Origin: Haemophilus influenzae
Lineage (GTDB): Bacteria > Pseudomonadota > Gammaproteobacteria > Enterobacterales > Pasteurellaceae
Reading direction: 5' to 3'
Length of the DNA: 64,000 nt
Assembly (NCBI RefSeq): GCF_001457655.1
Contig: NZ_LN831035.1
Span: forward strand, 1,364,001-1,428,000
Positions 18,169-28,700 of this stretch are shown here, in pieces. Position 1 is the first letter of the stretch. Every line of letters starts with the position of its first letter. The position numbers and the translations under genes are program-made. Under the pieces are notes generated by a model. The model did no database searches, was not told the DNA's origin, and saw only the letters and a program-made list of their open reading frames with translations.

Positions 18169-18651
18169 TTAATTATGGCAAGTTTGGCACGCTGCTTGGA
18201 ACATCCATACTAATTTTTCTTGTTCTTTAATATAGTCACTCATTTGTGATGCAGTACCTTCATCATTAGCGTTATTTGCAAAAGCAAGAATTTCACGTTG
18301 TTGATCTAGTAATGTTTTTAGACCTTGTAATGTGCCTGATAAACATTCTTGTGCCTCACTTACTGCAATATCTTCTTTAATTCGAGATATTTTTAAGTAT
18401 TGGCTGTAAGCATTATTTGGTGTGTAACCTAAAGTTAAAATACGTTCAGCCACCTCATCTACTCTAGCAACTAAATTAGTATAAATTTCTTCAAATTTTG
18501 CGTGTAATGCAAAGAAGTTTACGCCTTTAATGTTCCAGTGGTAGCCCCGCACATTAGTATAGAAAACTTGGTAGGTTGCAAGTAATTCGTTAAGTTTATC
18601 GGCTAATTCTGCTGATTGAACTTTATCTAGTCCGATTGATGTTTTTGACAT
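18169..18651 (-). CDS. dps: Dps-family DNA-protection ferritin-like protein
   Basis: 160 residues, a four-helix ferritin-like subunit that forms a 12-mer storing iron and quenching peroxide. The intersubunit ferroxidase ligands align with E. coli Dps: His38 (YHWNIKG), His50, Asp65 and Glu69; Glu54 stands where E. coli has Asp67. A short N-terminal tail without the lysine-rich DNA-binding stretch of E. coli suggests weaker DNA binding (inference). AAGGAAA lies about nine bases before the ATG. The 18652-18924 gap to cdd holds both promoters. Confidence 0.93.
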   Translation of the reverse strand: MSKTSIGLDKVQSAELADKLNELLATYQVFYTNVRGYHWNIKGVNFFALHAKFEEIYTNLVARVDEVAERILTLGYTPNNAYSQYLKISRIKEDIAVSEAQECLSGTLQGLKTLLDQQREILAFANNANDEGTASQMSDYIKEQEKLVWMFQAACQTCHN

Positions 18652-18811
18652 AATAATTTCCTTTTTCTAGTTGAATAATTGAGCTAATGCCCTCCCTTTG
18701 ATATGGGTATTATACCTTTCTATAATTTGAAGTGAAATTGTTCTATTCAATATAATTGATAGCCTTAGTCTTATTTGTTAAGAAATTGTAATAAATAGAA
18801 GCTATCAAATA

Positions 18812-18827
18812 AGTGATCAAGATCACA
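18812..18827 (+). promoter_or_regulatory. CRP site upstream of cdd
   Basis: AGTGA-TCAAGA-TCACA matches the CRP consensus TGTGA-N6-TCACA at nine of ten bases, 98 bases before the cdd start. cdd is a CRP target in E. coli, so position and function agree. Confidence 0.65.
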
Positions 18828-18924
18828 ATTTTAATGAATATTTAATCAAACTATCGCAGCTAACAATAAATTTTGATTTAATAAGTACAGTTATAATTTT
18901 TAATATTTTTTCTAAGGATATGTT

Positions 18925-19803
18925 ATGCAAGAACTTATTAAGCGCACCTTGCCACAAGATGATGCACTTAATCAAGCTATTGTGAATGAACTTCGTTCAC
19001 AAAATTGGGCTGGTTTTTTAAATTATTCCCAAGTGCAGCAGCTTTGTCATAATTTTGAACTTACCCCACTAAAATTGGCTATGCACTTGTTGCCACTTGC
19101 TGCAAGTTATAGTCATACTGCTATTTCTCATTTTAATGTGGGGGCAATTGCTATTGGCGAACAAGGGGATTTTTATTTCGGCGCGAATCAAGAATTTGCT
19201 AATTCAGCCATTCAGCAAACGATTCACGCGGAACAAAGTGCAATTTCTCACGCTTGGTTGCGTAATGAACGCCGTATTTCAGATATGGTGGTCAATTACA
19301 CGCCGTGCGGACATTGTCGTCAATTTATGAATGAATTGCACGGTGCTGAAAAAATTTCAATTCATTTGCCGCATAGCCAAAATAATCCATTACATTCTTA
19401 TTTACCGGATGCGTTTGGGCCAAAAGATCTCGATATTGCAGCACATCTTTTGGCGGAAGAAAATCATGATTTAGTTGCTGATCATCAAGATGATTTGGTT
19501 AATCAAGCTATTTTAGCGGCAAATCAATCTCATTGTCCTTATTCAAATAGTCCGCACGGCATTGCGATTTTATTTAAAAATGGTGATGTGGTGACAGGAC
19601 GTTATGCAGAAAACGCCGCATTTAATCCGAGTTTGCCAGCGTTGCAAACCGCACTTAATTTTGCGTATTTAAATGATAAAAAATTGAGTGATATTGAGCG
19701 AATTGTGATGGCTGAAAAAGCATTAAAATTGAGCCATAAAACGATGGCTGAAACCTTATTATCCACATTAACTTCAGTAGAATTAGAGTATTATTCTTTG
19801 TAA
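18925..19803 (+). CDS. cdd: Cytidine deaminase
   Basis: 292 residues, the long dimeric form (294 in E. coli). Deaminates cytidine and deoxycytidine to uridine forms in pyrimidine salvage. Zinc and proton-shuttle residues: His101 and Glu103 in [12 protein letters not shown], Cys128 and Cys131 in PCGHC. The C-terminal half is the degenerate second deaminase domain. AAGGA lies 9 bases upstream of the ATG. Preceded by a CRP site. Confidence 0.96.
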   Translation: MQELIKRTLPQDDALNQAIVNELRSQNWAGFLNYSQVQQLCHNFELTPLKLAMHLLPLAASYSHTAISHFNVGAIAIGEQGDFYFGANQEFANSAIQQTIHAEQSAISHAWLRNERRISDMVVNYTPCGHCRQFMNELHGAEKISIHLPHSQNNPLHSYLPDAFGPKDLDIAAHLLAEENHDLVADHQDDLVNQAILAANQSHCPYSNSPHGIAILFKNGDVVTGRYAENAAFNPSLPALQTALNFAYLNDKKLSDIERIVMAEKALKLSHKTMAETLLSTLTSVELEYYSL

Positions 19804-19823
19804 ATATGAAACGCGAGTAAAAT

Positions 19824-19848
19824 AAAAAGGAAATAATTTCCTTTTTTA
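19824..19848. terminator. Bidirectional terminator between cdd and cmoB
   Basis: AAAAAGGAAA (19824-19833) and TTTCCTTTTT (19837-19846), loop TAA, flanked by T on both strands, between convergent genes. Confidence 0.75.
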
Positions 19849-20811
19849 TTTATTTGCTAAAATTACCGCTCTTTTCGGTGCTTGATAGCCTTCAATGGTT
19901 TTACTGTGATCATTTGAATCTAAAAAATCAATCAGGCTTTCATTTTCCAACCAATCAGTTTTACGCTGTTCTTCTAATGTAGTTGTCGCTACATCCACAC
20001 AACGTACGTTGGTAAAGCCAACTTTTTCTAGCCAGTTAATTAGTGCGGCGACAGAGGGGATAAAATAAACATTTTTCATTTTCGCATAGCGATCTGCTGG
20101 TATGAGCACAGTATTTACATCGCCATCCACCACTAATGTTTCTAATACCAATTCACCACCTTTTACCAATTGATTTTTCAATTGGCTTAAATGATCTAAT
20201 GGGGATTTACGATGATAGAGTACGCCCATTGAAAATACAGTGTCAAATGCCGCTAATGGTTGCATTTGCTCAATACCAAGTGGGATAAGATTTGCTCGAC
20301 GATCATTATTAAGCAGTTTGCGTACAGCTTCAAATTGGCAAAGGAAAAGCTCGGTAGGATCAATCCCTACCACCATTTTTGCGCCTTCACCTACCATTCT
20401 CCACATATGATAACCGCTGCCACAGCCCACATCTAAAATAGTGCGACCTTGCAGTGGAGCTAAATGAGGAAGAACACGATCCCATTTAAAATCTGAACGC
20501 CATTCACAATCTACATGAATGCCGAAAAGATGATAAGGTCCTTTTCGCCACGGCATTAATTGTTTTAAATGATGGATAATTCGTTGTTTTTCACCTTCTG
20601 AAAGGGGAAAAGTGCGGTCAGATTTCACCGCACTTTTTAGATCGATTTCATCAGCATGTAAATCTGGTAGAAAATCAACAATTTTGCTCCATTTCGCATA
20701 ATCGCCATGAGTTTGAGTTTCCCATTCTTTCAATTGGAGTGGTAAGGTTTCTAACCAGTCCGATAAATTTGTAGTAGCAATTTGTTGATAAAAAGGGCGA
20801 AAGTCGATCAT
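19846..20811 (-). CDS. cmoB: tRNA U34 carboxymethyltransferase CmoB
   Basis: 321 residues. Transfers the carboxymethyl group of carboxy-SAM to hydroxyuridine 34 of tRNA, making cmo5U. SAM motif [10 protein letters not shown] is at about 126-135, followed by [12 protein letters not shown]. The N-terminal helical region carries an inverted uptake-signal pair (20610-20635) encoding SAVKSDRT at residues 60-67, the same octapeptide as in Uup. The ATG overlaps the putP stop by three bases (ATGA), so it is coupled to the proline transporter gene. No cmoA is nearby. Confidence 0.94.
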   Translation of the reverse strand: MIDFRPFYQQIATTNLSDWLETLPLQLKEWETQTHGDYAKWSKIVDFLPDLHADEIDLKSAVKSDRTFPLSEGEKQRIIHHLKQLMPWRKGPYHLFGIHVDCEWRSDFKWDRVLPHLAPLQGRTILDVGCGSGYHMWRMVGEGAKMVVGIDPTELFLCQFEAVRKLLNNDRRANLIPLGIEQMQPLAAFDTVFSMGVLYHRKSPLDHLSQLKNQLVKGGELVLETLVVDGDVNTVLIPADRYAKMKNVYFIPSVAALINWLEKVGFTNVRCVDVATTTLEEQRKTDWLENESLIDFLDSNDHSKTIEGYQAPKRAVILANK

Positions 20812-22322
20812 TTTGCTTCCTTATAAGCCTTTTCTGCTTTATCAAAGGTATTAAGAATATCTTGTTCTGGTTTATTGGAAAGTAATGAAATAACAATAAT
20901 TGCAAGGCTGGCGAAAGCAAAGCCTGGGATCATTTCATATACTTTAAACCAATCAGTATCAGCTGGAACAACTTCTTTCCAAGCAAATACTGTCACTGCG
21001 CCTACAAGCATACCGGCCATTGCGCCCGATGATGTCATTCGTTTCCAGAAAAGAGAGAAAAGTACCACAGGGCCAAACGCACTACCAAAACCAGCCCAAG
21101 CAAATTCTACAAGTTTTAATACTTTGCTGTTTTCATCTTGTGCGATCCAGATAGCAAGTGCGGCAATAACTAACACCATTATTCTGCCAAGCCATACGAG
21201 CTCTTTTTCTGAAGCCTTAGGGCGAATAAAACCTTTGTAGAAATCTTCTGTGATTGAGCTTGAAGAAATTAATAATTGAGCACTTAATGTACTCATTACA
21301 GCGGCTAAAATAGCGGAAAGTAATATGCCCGCGATCCAAGGATTAAATAAAAGTTTAGCTAATTCAATAAATACTTGCTCTGGTTCATTATTGACTGTGC
21401 CTGCAATAGCTGGATTGGCAAAGAAATACGGAATAGCGAATAAGCCAATGCCAATTGCGCCTGCTAAGCAAAGCACCATCCAACCCATACTAATACGGCG
21501 TGCTTTGATAAGTGATTTGACAGAATCCGCAGCCATAAAGCGTGCTAAAATATGCGGTTGCCCGAAATAGCCTAATCCCCAAGCCGCAAGACTTAATAAA
21601 CCAAGTGGTGTGGTAGAAGTAAATAAATCCGTGAAATCTTTATTTACGGCAGCCTCAGCTTGTTCTAGTACTGCGGAAAATTGAGCGGTATCGGCGAAAC
21701 TCAATAACACAAAAACAGGGGTTAAAATTAATGCAAAAATCATTAATGTGGCTTGAATGGTATCTGTCCAGCTTACCGCAAGGAAACCTCCGATGAACGT
21801 GTAAGCAATGGTTGCCGCTGCGCCGTACCAAAGTGCGGTGGAATATTCCACAGAAAATATATTTTGGAATAATTTTGCGCCAGCCACGACACCAGAAGCA
21901 CAATAAATAGTAAAAAACACTAAAATAATAGTGGCAGAAACAAGTTTTAATAATTTGTGTGATGAACCAAAACGATTGTGAAAATATTCTGGGAGAGTGA
22001 GCGCATTATTATTTAATTCTGTATAAACACGCAAACGACCAGCCACTAAAAGCCAGTTAAAATAAGCCCCGATAGTTAAACCAATAGCAATCCAGCCTTC
22101 AACTAAGCCTGATAAATATACCGCACCAGGTAAGCCCATTAAAAGCCAACCAGACATATCTGACGCACCTGCAGACATTGCAGTAACAAAACTGCCTAAA
22201 CGACGTCCACCGAGAATGTAATCTGATAAATTATTCGTGTAATAATAGGCGAGTACGCCAATCAGCAACATCCCGAAAATATAAATAGTAAAAGTAATAA
22301 GACTTGGGTCGAATCCAAACAT
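20808..22322 (-). CDS. putP: Sodium/proline symporter PutP
   Basis: 504 residues, sodium:solute symporter (SSS) family with about 12-13 membrane segments. Family stretches [26 protein letters not shown] are split over residues 38-63, with the Na-binding serine region typical of Put[15 protein letters not shown] lies near 350. Imports proline with sodium. First gene of a two-gene unit with cmoB. Confidence 0.94.
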   Translation of the reverse strand: MFGFDPSLITFTIYIFGMLLIGVLAYYYTNNLSDYILGGRRLGSFVTAMSAGASDMSGWLLMGLPGAVYLSGLVEGWIAIGLTIGAYFNWLLVAGRLRVYTELNNNALTLPEYFHNRFGSSHKLLKLVSATIILVFFTIYCASGVVAGAKLFQNIFSVEYSTALWYGAAATIAYTFIGGFLAVSWTDTIQATLMIFALILTPVFVLLSFADTAQFSAVLEQAEAAVNKDFTDLFTSTTPLGLLSLAAWGLGYFGQPHILARFMAADSVKSLIKARRISMGWMVLCLAGAIGIGLFAIPYFFANPAIAGTVNNEPEQVFIELAKLLFNPWIAGILLSAILAAVMSTLSAQLLISSSSITEDFYKGFIRPKASEKELVWLGRIMVLVIAALAIWIAQDENSKVLKLVEFAWAGFGSAFGPVVLFSLFWKRMTSSGAMAGMLVGAVTVFAWKEVVPADTDWFKVYEMIPGFAFASLAIIVISLLSNKPEQDILNTFDKAEKAYKEAK

Positions 22323-22437
22323 TATATAAGTCCAAAATGGGTTAAAAATTTCAGAAAGGGTGCATTTTACCTTATTTCGGGCTATTATTCTATTTAGACT
22401 AAATATTTGATGAAATTTAAGAAATTAGGAATATAAA

Positions 22438-23913
22438 ATGGATGCTGTCGAGTTATTGATGAACGTAACGCCTAACGAAACACGCATTGCGCTAGTAGAA
22501 ACAGGAATGTTGCGCGAAGTGCATATTGAACGCCAAGCTAAACGAGGAATTGTCGGAAACATTTATAAAGGTCGTGTCACTCGAGTGTTACCAGGAATGC
22601 AGTCGGCTTTTGTTGATATTGGTTTGGAAAAAGCGGCTTTTTTACACGCTGCGGACATTGTATCCCATACAGAATGTGTAGATGAAAATGAACAAAAGCA
22701 ATTTAAAGTTAAGAGCATTTCAGAATTAGTACGAGAAGGGCAGGATATTGTTGTACAAGTGGTGAAAGAGCCGCTAGGTACAAAAGGTGCACGTTTAACA
22801 ACGGATATCACATTGCCATCGCGTCATCTTGTTTTTATGCCTGAAAATAGCCACGTAGGCGTTTCACAACGCATTGAAAGCGAAGAAGAACGCGCCCGTT
22901 TAAAAGCATTAGTTGAACCTTTTTGTGATGAACTCGGCGGTTTTATTATTCGTACCGCCACAGAAGGGGCAAGCGAAGAAGAATTACGTCAAGACGCTGA
23001 ATTTTTAAAACGCTTATGGCGTAAAGTTTTAGAACGTAAATCTAAGTACCCAACCAAATCAAAAATTTACGGCGAGCCAGCACTTCCACAACGTATTTTG
23101 CGCGATTTTATCGGCACAAACTTAGAAAAAATTCGTATCGACTCTAAACTTTGCTTTGGCGAAGTAAAAGAGTTTACCGATGAATTTATGCCTGAATTAA
23201 GCGATAAACTTGTTCTTTATTCTGGCAATCAACCTATCTTTGATGTGTACGGGGTTGAAAATGCGATCCAAACAGCCTTAGATAAACGTGTTAATCTCAA
23301 ATCGGGCGGCTATTTAATTATCGAGCAAACAGAAGCCATGACCACCATTGATATTAATACAGGCGCATTTGTGGGGCATCGTAATCTAGAAGAAACCATC
23401 TTCAATACCAATATTGAAGCAACTAAAGCCATTGCACAGCAACTCCAACTACGTAATCTTGGTGGCATAATCATTATTGATTTTATTGATATGCAAACAG
23501 ATGAACATCGCAATCGAGTATTGCAATCTTTATGTGATGCGCTTTCTAAAGATCGTATGAAAACTAATGTGAATGGCTTTACGCAATTAGGCCTTGTAGA
23601 AATGACTCGTAAAAGAACCCGCGAAAGCCTTGAACACGTGCTATGCGATGAATGTCCAACTTGTCATGGACGTGGTCGGGTGAAAACTGTTGAGACAGTT
23701 TGCTACGAAATTATGCGTGAAATTATTCGGGTGTATCATTTATTCAGTAGTGAACAATTTGTTGTTTATGCCTCGCCAGCAGTTTCAGAATATCTTATTA
23801 ATGAAGAATCTCACGGTTTACTGCCAGAAGTGGAAATGTTTATTGGAAAACGAGTAAAAGTAAAAACAGAACAGTTTTATAACCAAGAACAGTTTGATGT
23901 GGTTGTAATGTAA
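22438..23913 (+). CDS. rng: Ribonuclease G
   Basis: 491 residues against 489 for E. coli RNase G; the C-terminal degradosome scaffold of RNase E is absent. An S1 RNA-binding domain spans about 38-120 (GNIYKGRVTRVLPGMQSAFVDIG). The DNase I-like catalytic part has the magnesium ligand regions TTIDINTGAFVG near 303 and IIIIDFIDM near 345. The zinc-link CDECPTC is near 402. Processes the 5' end of 16S rRNA and degrades some mRNAs. A terminator of uptake-signal arms follows. Confidence 0.95.
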   Translation: MDAVELLMNVTPNETRIALVETGMLREVHIERQAKRGIVGNIYKGRVTRVLPGMQSAFVDIGLEKAAFLHAADIVSHTECVDENEQKQFKVKSISELVREGQDIVVQVVKEPLGTKGARLTTDITLPSRHLVFMPENSHVGVSQRIESEEERARLKALVEPFCDELGGFIIRTATEGASEEELRQDAEFLKRLWRKVLERKSKYPTKSKIYGEPALPQRILRDFIGTNLEKIRIDSKLCFGEVKEFTDEFMPELSDKLVLYSGNQPIFDVYGVENAIQTALDKRVNLKSGGYLIIEQTEAMTTIDINTGAFVGHRNLEETIFNTNIEATKAIAQQLQLRNLGGIIIIDFIDMQTDEHRNRVLQSLCDALSKDRMKTNVNGFTQLGLVEMTRKRTRESLEHVLCDECPTCHGRGRVKTVETVCYEIMREIIRVYHLFSSEQFVVYASPAVSEYLINEESHGLLPEVEMFIGKRVKVKTEQFYNQEQFDVVVM

Positions 23914-23926
23914 ACTCTATTTCAAT

Positions 23927-23967
23927 AAAGTGCGGTAAAAATTTTTGAGACTTTCACCGCACTTTTT
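23927..23967 (+). terminator. Terminator of rng (inverted uptake-signal pair)
   Basis: AAAGTGCGGT (23927-23936) and ACCGCACTTT (23956-23965) form a ten-base stem followed by T-rich sequence. Confidence 0.8.
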
Positions 23968-24033
23968 ATTTATAAAAACAATATTTCCTTTATATTTTAT
24001 CTATATGACGTAAAATTAGGCAGCTTTAGTTGA

Positions 24034-24135
24034 TACGCCTCCCTCCACTACATCACATTAAAAAGCGGTATCGCCGTGAATGCAGGCAAAAACAGCAAAA
24101 TTTCCTATCAAATGGGGGCTGGCTGGGTTTGGTAA
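24034..24135 (+). pseudogene. 3' remnant of a lost gene, possibly an outer-membrane protein
   Basis: The 419-base gap between rng and glnS contains a frame open from a stop at 24031 to TAA at 24133-24135. It reads ASLHYITLKSGIAVNAG then NSKISYQMGAGWVW. The alternating polar/hydrophobic strand pattern ending in an aromatic residue resembles the last beta strands of an outer-membrane barrel or trimeric autotransporter anchor. It has no usable start and is followed by its own terminator at 24180-24208. I infer a decayed gene; the family is uncertain. Confidence 0.35.
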
Positions 24136-24179
24136 GCTAAACTGCCAAAAAACTTACCGCACTTTTTGCATTTATACAT

Positions 24180-24208
24180 CGCCACGATAATTTCGTGGCG
24201 GTTTTTTA
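24180..24208 (+). terminator. Orphan terminator upstream of glnS
   Basis: CGCCACGA (24180-24187) and TCGTGGCG (24193-24200) form an eight-base stem, followed by GTTTTTTAT. No intact gene precedes it (rng already has a terminator), which supports a lost gene in this gap. Confidence 0.85.
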
Positions 24209-24332
24209 TGGCAAGTTTTTACAATCTTTTATTTAAATCCAGTATTTCTATGGCAAGAACAAGAGATGAACCTTTATTTTCCCTTAGATTTGTATAGAAT
24301 AGCCAAACATTTTTTTATTTTAACGAGAGAAA

Positions 24333-26000
24333 ATGATGACAGAGACATCTTTGGGTGCTGAAAATACTCGCACTCACAATTTTATTACCCAAATTATTGA
24401 TGAAGATTTAGCTTCGGGTAAACATAAAAGCGTTCATACCCGTTTTCCGCCAGAGCCGAATGGCTATTTGCATATTGGTCACGCCAAATCGATTTGCTTA
24501 AACTTTGGCTTAGCAAAAGAATATCAAGGTTTATGTAACCTACGTTTTGATGACACCAATCCAGTGAAAGAAGATGTGGAATATGTAGATTCCATTAAAG
24601 CCGATGTGGAATGGTTAGGCTTTAAATGGGAAGGCGAACCGCGTTATGCGTCTGATTACTTCGATGCACTTTATAGCTATGCCATTGAATTAATTAAAAA
24701 AGGCTTGGCTTATGTGGATGAACTTTCGCCAGATGAAATGCGTGAATATCGTGGCACATTAACTGAAGCAGGTAAAAACAGCCCATATCGTGACCGCACT
24801 ATTGAAGAAAACTTAGCTTTATTTGAAAAAATGAAAAATGGCGAATTTGCCGAGGGTAAAGCAAGTTTACGCGCAAAAATTGATATGGCATCGCCATTTA
24901 TGGTCATGCGTGATCCTGTAATTTATCGCATTAAATTTGCCAGCCATCATCAAACAGGCGAAAAATGGTGCATTTATCCAATGTACGATTTTACTCACTG
25001 TATCTCTGATGCCATTGAGCGTATTACTCACTCGATCTGTACATTAGAATTCCAAGATAACCGTCGTTTATATGACTGGGTGTTGGAAAATATTAGTATT
25101 GAACGTCCATTACCGCATCAATATGAATTCTCACGTTTAAATTTAGAAGGCACATTGACGTCTAAACGTAAGTTATTGAAATTAGTAAACGACGGCATTG
25201 TAGATGGTTGGAATGATCCTCGTATGCCAACCATTTCAGGTTTACGCCGTCGTGGTTATACATCTGCTTCGTTACGTGAATTCTGCCGTCGTATTGGTGT
25301 GACGAAACAAGATAACGTGGTGGAATATTCTGCACTTGAAGCCTGCATTCGTGAGGATTTGAACGAAAACGCACCACGCGCAATGGCAGTGATTGATCCT
25401 GTTCGTGTGGTAATTGAAAACTTTGAAGGCGTGGAAGTTTTAACTGCCCCAAATCATCCAAATCGTCCAGAATTAGGCGAGCGTCAATTGCCGTTTACTA
25501 AAGAGCTTTATATTGATCGAGCAGACTTCCGTGAAGAAGCAAACAAACAATATAAACGCTTAGTGTTAGGCAAAGAAGTGCGTTTACGTAACGCTTATGT
25601 GATTAAAGCTGAACGTGTCGAAAAAGATGCAAATGGTGAAATCACCACGATTTTCTGTACTTATGATCCTGAAACCTTAGGTAAAAATCCAGCAGATGGT
25701 CGCAAAGTAAAAGGGGTTATTCACTGGGTTTCTGCTACGCATAATCATCCAGCTGAGTTCCGTTTGTATGATCGCTTATTTACCGTGCCAAATCCAGGGG
25801 CTGAAGATGATATTGAAAGCGTATTAAATCCAAATTCTTTAGTGATAAAACAAGGTTTTGTAGAGCAAAGCTTGGCTGCGGCAGAAGCAGAGAAAGGTTA
25901 TCAATTTGAACGTGAAGGTTATTTCTGTGCGGATAGTAAAGATAGCCGTCCTGAACATTTGGTATTTAACTTAACAGTAAGCTTAAAAGAAGGCTTCTAA
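24333..26000 (+). CDS. glnS: Glutaminyl-tRNA synthetase
   Basis: 555 residues, class I synthetase. HIGH motif in [16 protein letters not shown] near residue 45; the KMSKS equivalent is [11 protein letters not shown] near 275 (Thr where E. coli has Met). The C-terminal anticodon-binding beta-barrels follow. Two adjacent ATG codons (24333, 24336) are both possible; GAGAG lies 4-8 bases upstream. Charges tRNA-Gln with glutamine. Confidence 0.97.
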   Translation: MMTETSLGAENTRTHNFITQIIDEDLASGKHKSVHTRFPPEPNGYLHIGHAKSICLNFGLAKEYQGLCNLRFDDTNPVKEDVEYVDSIKADVEWLGFKWEGEPRYASDYFDALYSYAIELIKKGLAYVDELSPDEMREYRGTLTEAGKNSPYRDRTIEENLALFEKMKNGEFAEGKASLRAKIDMASPFMVMRDPVIYRIKFASHHQTGEKWCIYPMYDFTHCISDAIERITHSICTLEFQDNRRLYDWVLENISIERPLPHQYEFSRLNLEGTLTSKRKLLKLVNDGIVDGWNDPRMPTISGLRRRGYTSASLREFCRRIGVTKQDNVVEYSALEACIREDLNENAPRAMAVIDPVRVVIENFEGVEVLTAPNHPNRPELGERQLPFTKELYIDRADFREEANKQYKRLVLGKEVRLRNAYVIKAERVEKDANGEITTIFCTYDPETLGKNPADGRKVKGVIHWVSATHNHPAEFRLYDRLFTVPNPGAEDDIESVLNPNSLVIKQGFVEQSLAAAEAEKGYQFEREGYFCADSKDSRPEHLVFNLTVSLKEGF

Positions 26001-26012
26001 TTTTAATTAACC

Positions 26013-26054
26013 AAGTGCGGTCAAAATAAATGTGATTTTGACCGCACTTTTTAT
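26013..26054 (+). terminator. Terminator of glnS (inverted uptake-signal pair)
   Basis: AAGTGCGGTCAAAAT and ATTTTGACCGCACTT form a 15-base perfect stem, followed by TTTTATTTG. Confidence 0.85.
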
Positions 26055-26065
26055 TTGTATCAACT

Positions 26066-26530
26066 ATGCAATCCAATATGCAACTTGAACCCAATTTCTG
26101 GCAAACAAAATCCCTGCTTGAAATGACTGAATCTGAATGGGAAGCCTTATGTGATGGCTGCGGCAAATGCTGTTATCGCAAATATATTCAAGGGCGAAGT
26201 AAACGCCAAAAACTCTATTACACCCGAATTGCTTGTAATCTTTTAGATGTGGAAACAGGAAAGTGCGGTAATTATTCAGAGCGTTTTAACATTGAAACCG
26301 ATTGCACCAAACTCACCAAAAAGAATTTACCTGATTTTCATTGGCTGCCTGATACTTGCGCCTATCGTTTGCTTTATGAAGGAAAAACACTACCTGAATG
26401 GCATCCGCTTATTTCTGGCTCTCCCCATTCTGTAAAAAATGCGGATATTTTGATTAAAAATGGTATCCACGAACGCGATGTGATTGATTGGTTTGAATTT
26501 ATTATTGACGAAGATCACACTTTTAAATAA
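26066..26530 (+). CDS. UPF0260 (YcgN-like) cysteine-cluster protein
   Basis: 154 residues. The cluster CDGCGKCC at about 29-36 and later cysteines at about 67, 80 and 98 match the zinc/iron-chelating (YkgJ-type) domain. A small conserved protein of unknown function in enterobacteria and Pasteurellaceae. It starts 11 bases after the glnS terminator and ends 71 bases before malQ. No strong ribosome site is visible before its ATG. Confidence 0.85.
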   Translation: MQSNMQLEPNFWQTKSLLEMTESEWEALCDGCGKCCYRKYIQGRSKRQKLYYTRIACNLLDVETGKCGNYSERFNIETDCTKLTKKNLPDFHWLPDTCAYRLLYEGKTLPEWHPLISGSPHSVKNADILIKNGIHERDVIDWFEFIIDEDHTFK

Positions 26531-26536
26531 AGCCAG

Positions 26537-26564
26537 TTGTCATCAATTTCAGCTTAGCTATAAT
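26537..26564 (+). promoter_or_regulatory. Promoter of the malQ-glg cluster
   Basis: TTGTCA (26537-26542), 16-base spacer and perfect TATAAT (26559-26564), about 30 bases before the malQ start region. Confidence 0.55.
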
Positions 26565-26591
26565 CCCTAACAATAGTTATACAGTTGTCAT

Positions 26592-28691
26592 GTGGTGTCT
26601 ATGCAAATCTCGGATTCTCTCAAACAAAAAGCAGAAAAATGCGGTATCGCGCTTTCTCACTATGATATTGATGGGCATCTTATTTTTGCGGATGAAAAGA
26701 CGGTTTTAACTTTTGTTGAGCTTTTGCAGCCTCCGCCAAAAGCGAAAGGACAGTTTGACGATGTACTGGCTGCATTTGAAAATGAACCGATTGATTATCG
26801 ACTCAATCGTCTAGATCTCCCACCATCTGCGGAATATCGTTATCAGCTGATTGATGAATCTAATGCTATTCTGTTAGAAAAAATACTTTCAAATTTATCC
26901 GCACTTTCTTTGCCTCCACTTCCTTTTGGCTATTATCAATTATCTATTTTTTCTGACACTGAACAGTATCGCGTTCGTTTACTTATTTCTCCTAAAACAG
27001 CTTTTCAACCATCCGTATTAAAAAATAAAAAAGTGTGGGGCGTGAATGTGCAACTTTACAGTTTACGCTCAGAACAAAACTGGGGGATTGGCGATTTTGG
27101 CGATTTGGCTGCTTTGATTGAACAAAGTGCAAAACAAGGGGCGGATTATGTGGGAATTAATCCATTACATTTGCCATATCCTGCTGTGCCAAATTGGGCT
27201 AGTCCTTATAGTTCATCCTCTCGTCGTTGGTTGAATTTCTTATATTTGGACATTCCTGATTTACCCGAATTTAAGCGTTGCCGTTCAGTACAAAATTGGT
27301 TTAAGCGTGAGGATATTAAAGCAAAAATTGCTGCTTTACGTGAAAGTGATTGCGTCGATTATTCTTCAATTTTGGCTTTAAAATTAACCGCACTTGAGTC
27401 CCTGTTTTATTTCTTTCAGCGTAGTCAATCCGTTGAAATTGTGACACGTCGAAAAATCTTTGCTGATTATTTAAAAAGCAAAGGGGAACCTTTGTTGTTA
27501 CAGGGCTTATTTAATGTCTTGGATTTACAAGAACACGCTGACCATCAAGCAGAAGAAAATACCATTGGTTGGCTTGGCTGGCGTAAGGAATGGCAGCATT
27601 TAAGTGCGGCAAAAAGAAAAGCCCTATTAAAAATACACCATGAGCAAATCCAATTTTTTGCTTGGTTGCAATGGCTTACAGAAGAACAACTTTCCGCATT
27701 ACAAAATCTTTGTAAACAGTCTGGCATGAAGTTGGGTATTTATGGCGATTTAGCCGTAAATAGTTCTCGTGGCAGTGCTGATGTATGGAGCGATCCTGAT
27801 TTATATTGTGTAAATGCCTCTATTGGTGCGCCACCTGATCCGTTAGGCCCAGTCGGGCAAAATTGGAATTTGCCACCTTATAATCCAACAGTGCTAAAAG
27901 CACGTGGCTTTACACCATTTATCGATATGCTACGTGCCAATATGCAATATTTCGGTGTGCTACGCATCGATCATGTTATGGGCTTATTCCGTTTGTGGTG
28001 GATTCCAAAAGGAAAAACCGCGGCTGACGGTGCTTATGTGCATTATCCTTTTGATGAATTAATGGCGATTCTTGCCATTGAAAGTGTACGCAATGAATGT
28101 TTGATTATTGGTGAAGATCTCGGCACTGTGCCTGATGAAGTGCGGTGGAAATTAAACGAGTTTCAAATTTTCTCTTATTTTGTATTGTATTTTGCCCAAC
28201 GAAATGGCGAATTTCCTCGTATATCTGATTATCCTCGAAATGCTTATGCCACTATTGGTACACATGATGTTCCCTCATTACAAAGTTTTTGGCATTGCCG
28301 TGATTTAGAATTATTTAATCAACTCGGTATTCTGAATGGGGAAGTGCTCAAGCAAAAATATGATCAACGTGTTATGGATAAACAAGCCTTATTAAATAGT
28401 TTACATCGTGATAATTATTTACCGCCGCATTATGAAGGTGATGCACTTTCTATGGCGATGCACGATTATTTAAATCGAATGATCCATTATTATTTAGCGG
28501 AAAGTAACAGCCGATTGATTGGTGTGCAATTAGAAAATTTACTTAGCCAAGAAATCAGTTCTAATTTACCGGGCACCTCAAATGAATACCCAAACTGGTG
28601 CAAGAAACTTGCTCAACCGTTAGCGTTTATTTTTAGCAATGAAGCTTTAAAAACGTTCTTTGTGCAAATTAACCAAGGGCGAAATGTATAA
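26592..28691 (+). CDS. malQ: 4-alpha-glucanotransferase (amylomaltase)
   Basis: 699 residues, GH77 family. Transfers glucan segments between maltodextrins. Family blocks: YSLRSEQNWGIGDFGDL near 155, GIYGDLAVNSSRGSADVWSD near 385, the FGVLRIDHVMGLFRLWW region near 455 with the nucleophile Asp, and IIGEDLGTVPDEV near 507 with the acid/base Glu. Possible starts are GTG 26592, GTG 26595 and ATG 26601; none has a clear ribosome site. It heads the glycogen cluster and is 9 bases before glgB. Confidence 0.94.
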   Translation: MVSMQISDSLKQKAEKCGIALSHYDIDGHLIFADEKTVLTFVELLQPPPKAKGQFDDVLAAFENEPIDYRLNRLDLPPSAEYRYQLIDESNAILLEKILSNLSALSLPPLPFGYYQLSIFSDTEQYRVRLLISPKTAFQPSVLKNKKVWGVNVQLYSLRSEQNWGIGDFGDLAALIEQSAKQGADYVGINPLHLPYPAVPNWASPYSSSSRRWLNFLYLDIPDLPEFKRCRSVQNWFKREDIKAKIAALRESDCVDYSSILALKLTALESLFYFFQRSQSVEIVTRRKIFADYLKSKGEPLLLQGLFNVLDLQEHADHQAEENTIGWLGWRKEWQHLSAAKRKALLKIHHEQIQFFAWLQWLTEEQLSALQNLCKQSGMKLGIYGDLAVNSSRGSADVWSDPDLYCVNASIGAPPDPLGPVGQNWNLPPYNPTVLKARGFTPFIDMLRANMQYFGVLRIDHVMGLFRLWWIPKGKTAADGAYVHYPFDELMAILAIESVRNECLIIGEDLGTVPDEVRWKLNEFQIFSYFVLYFAQRNGEFPRISDYPRNAYATIGTHDVPSLQSFWHCRDLELFNQLGILNGEVLKQKYDQRVMDKQALLNSLHRDNYLPPHYEGDALSMAMHDYLNRMIHYYLAESNSRLIGVQLENLLSQEISSNLPGTSNEYPNWCKKLAQPLAFIFSNEALKTFFVQINQGRNV

Positions 28692-28700
28692 GGAGTAAAT

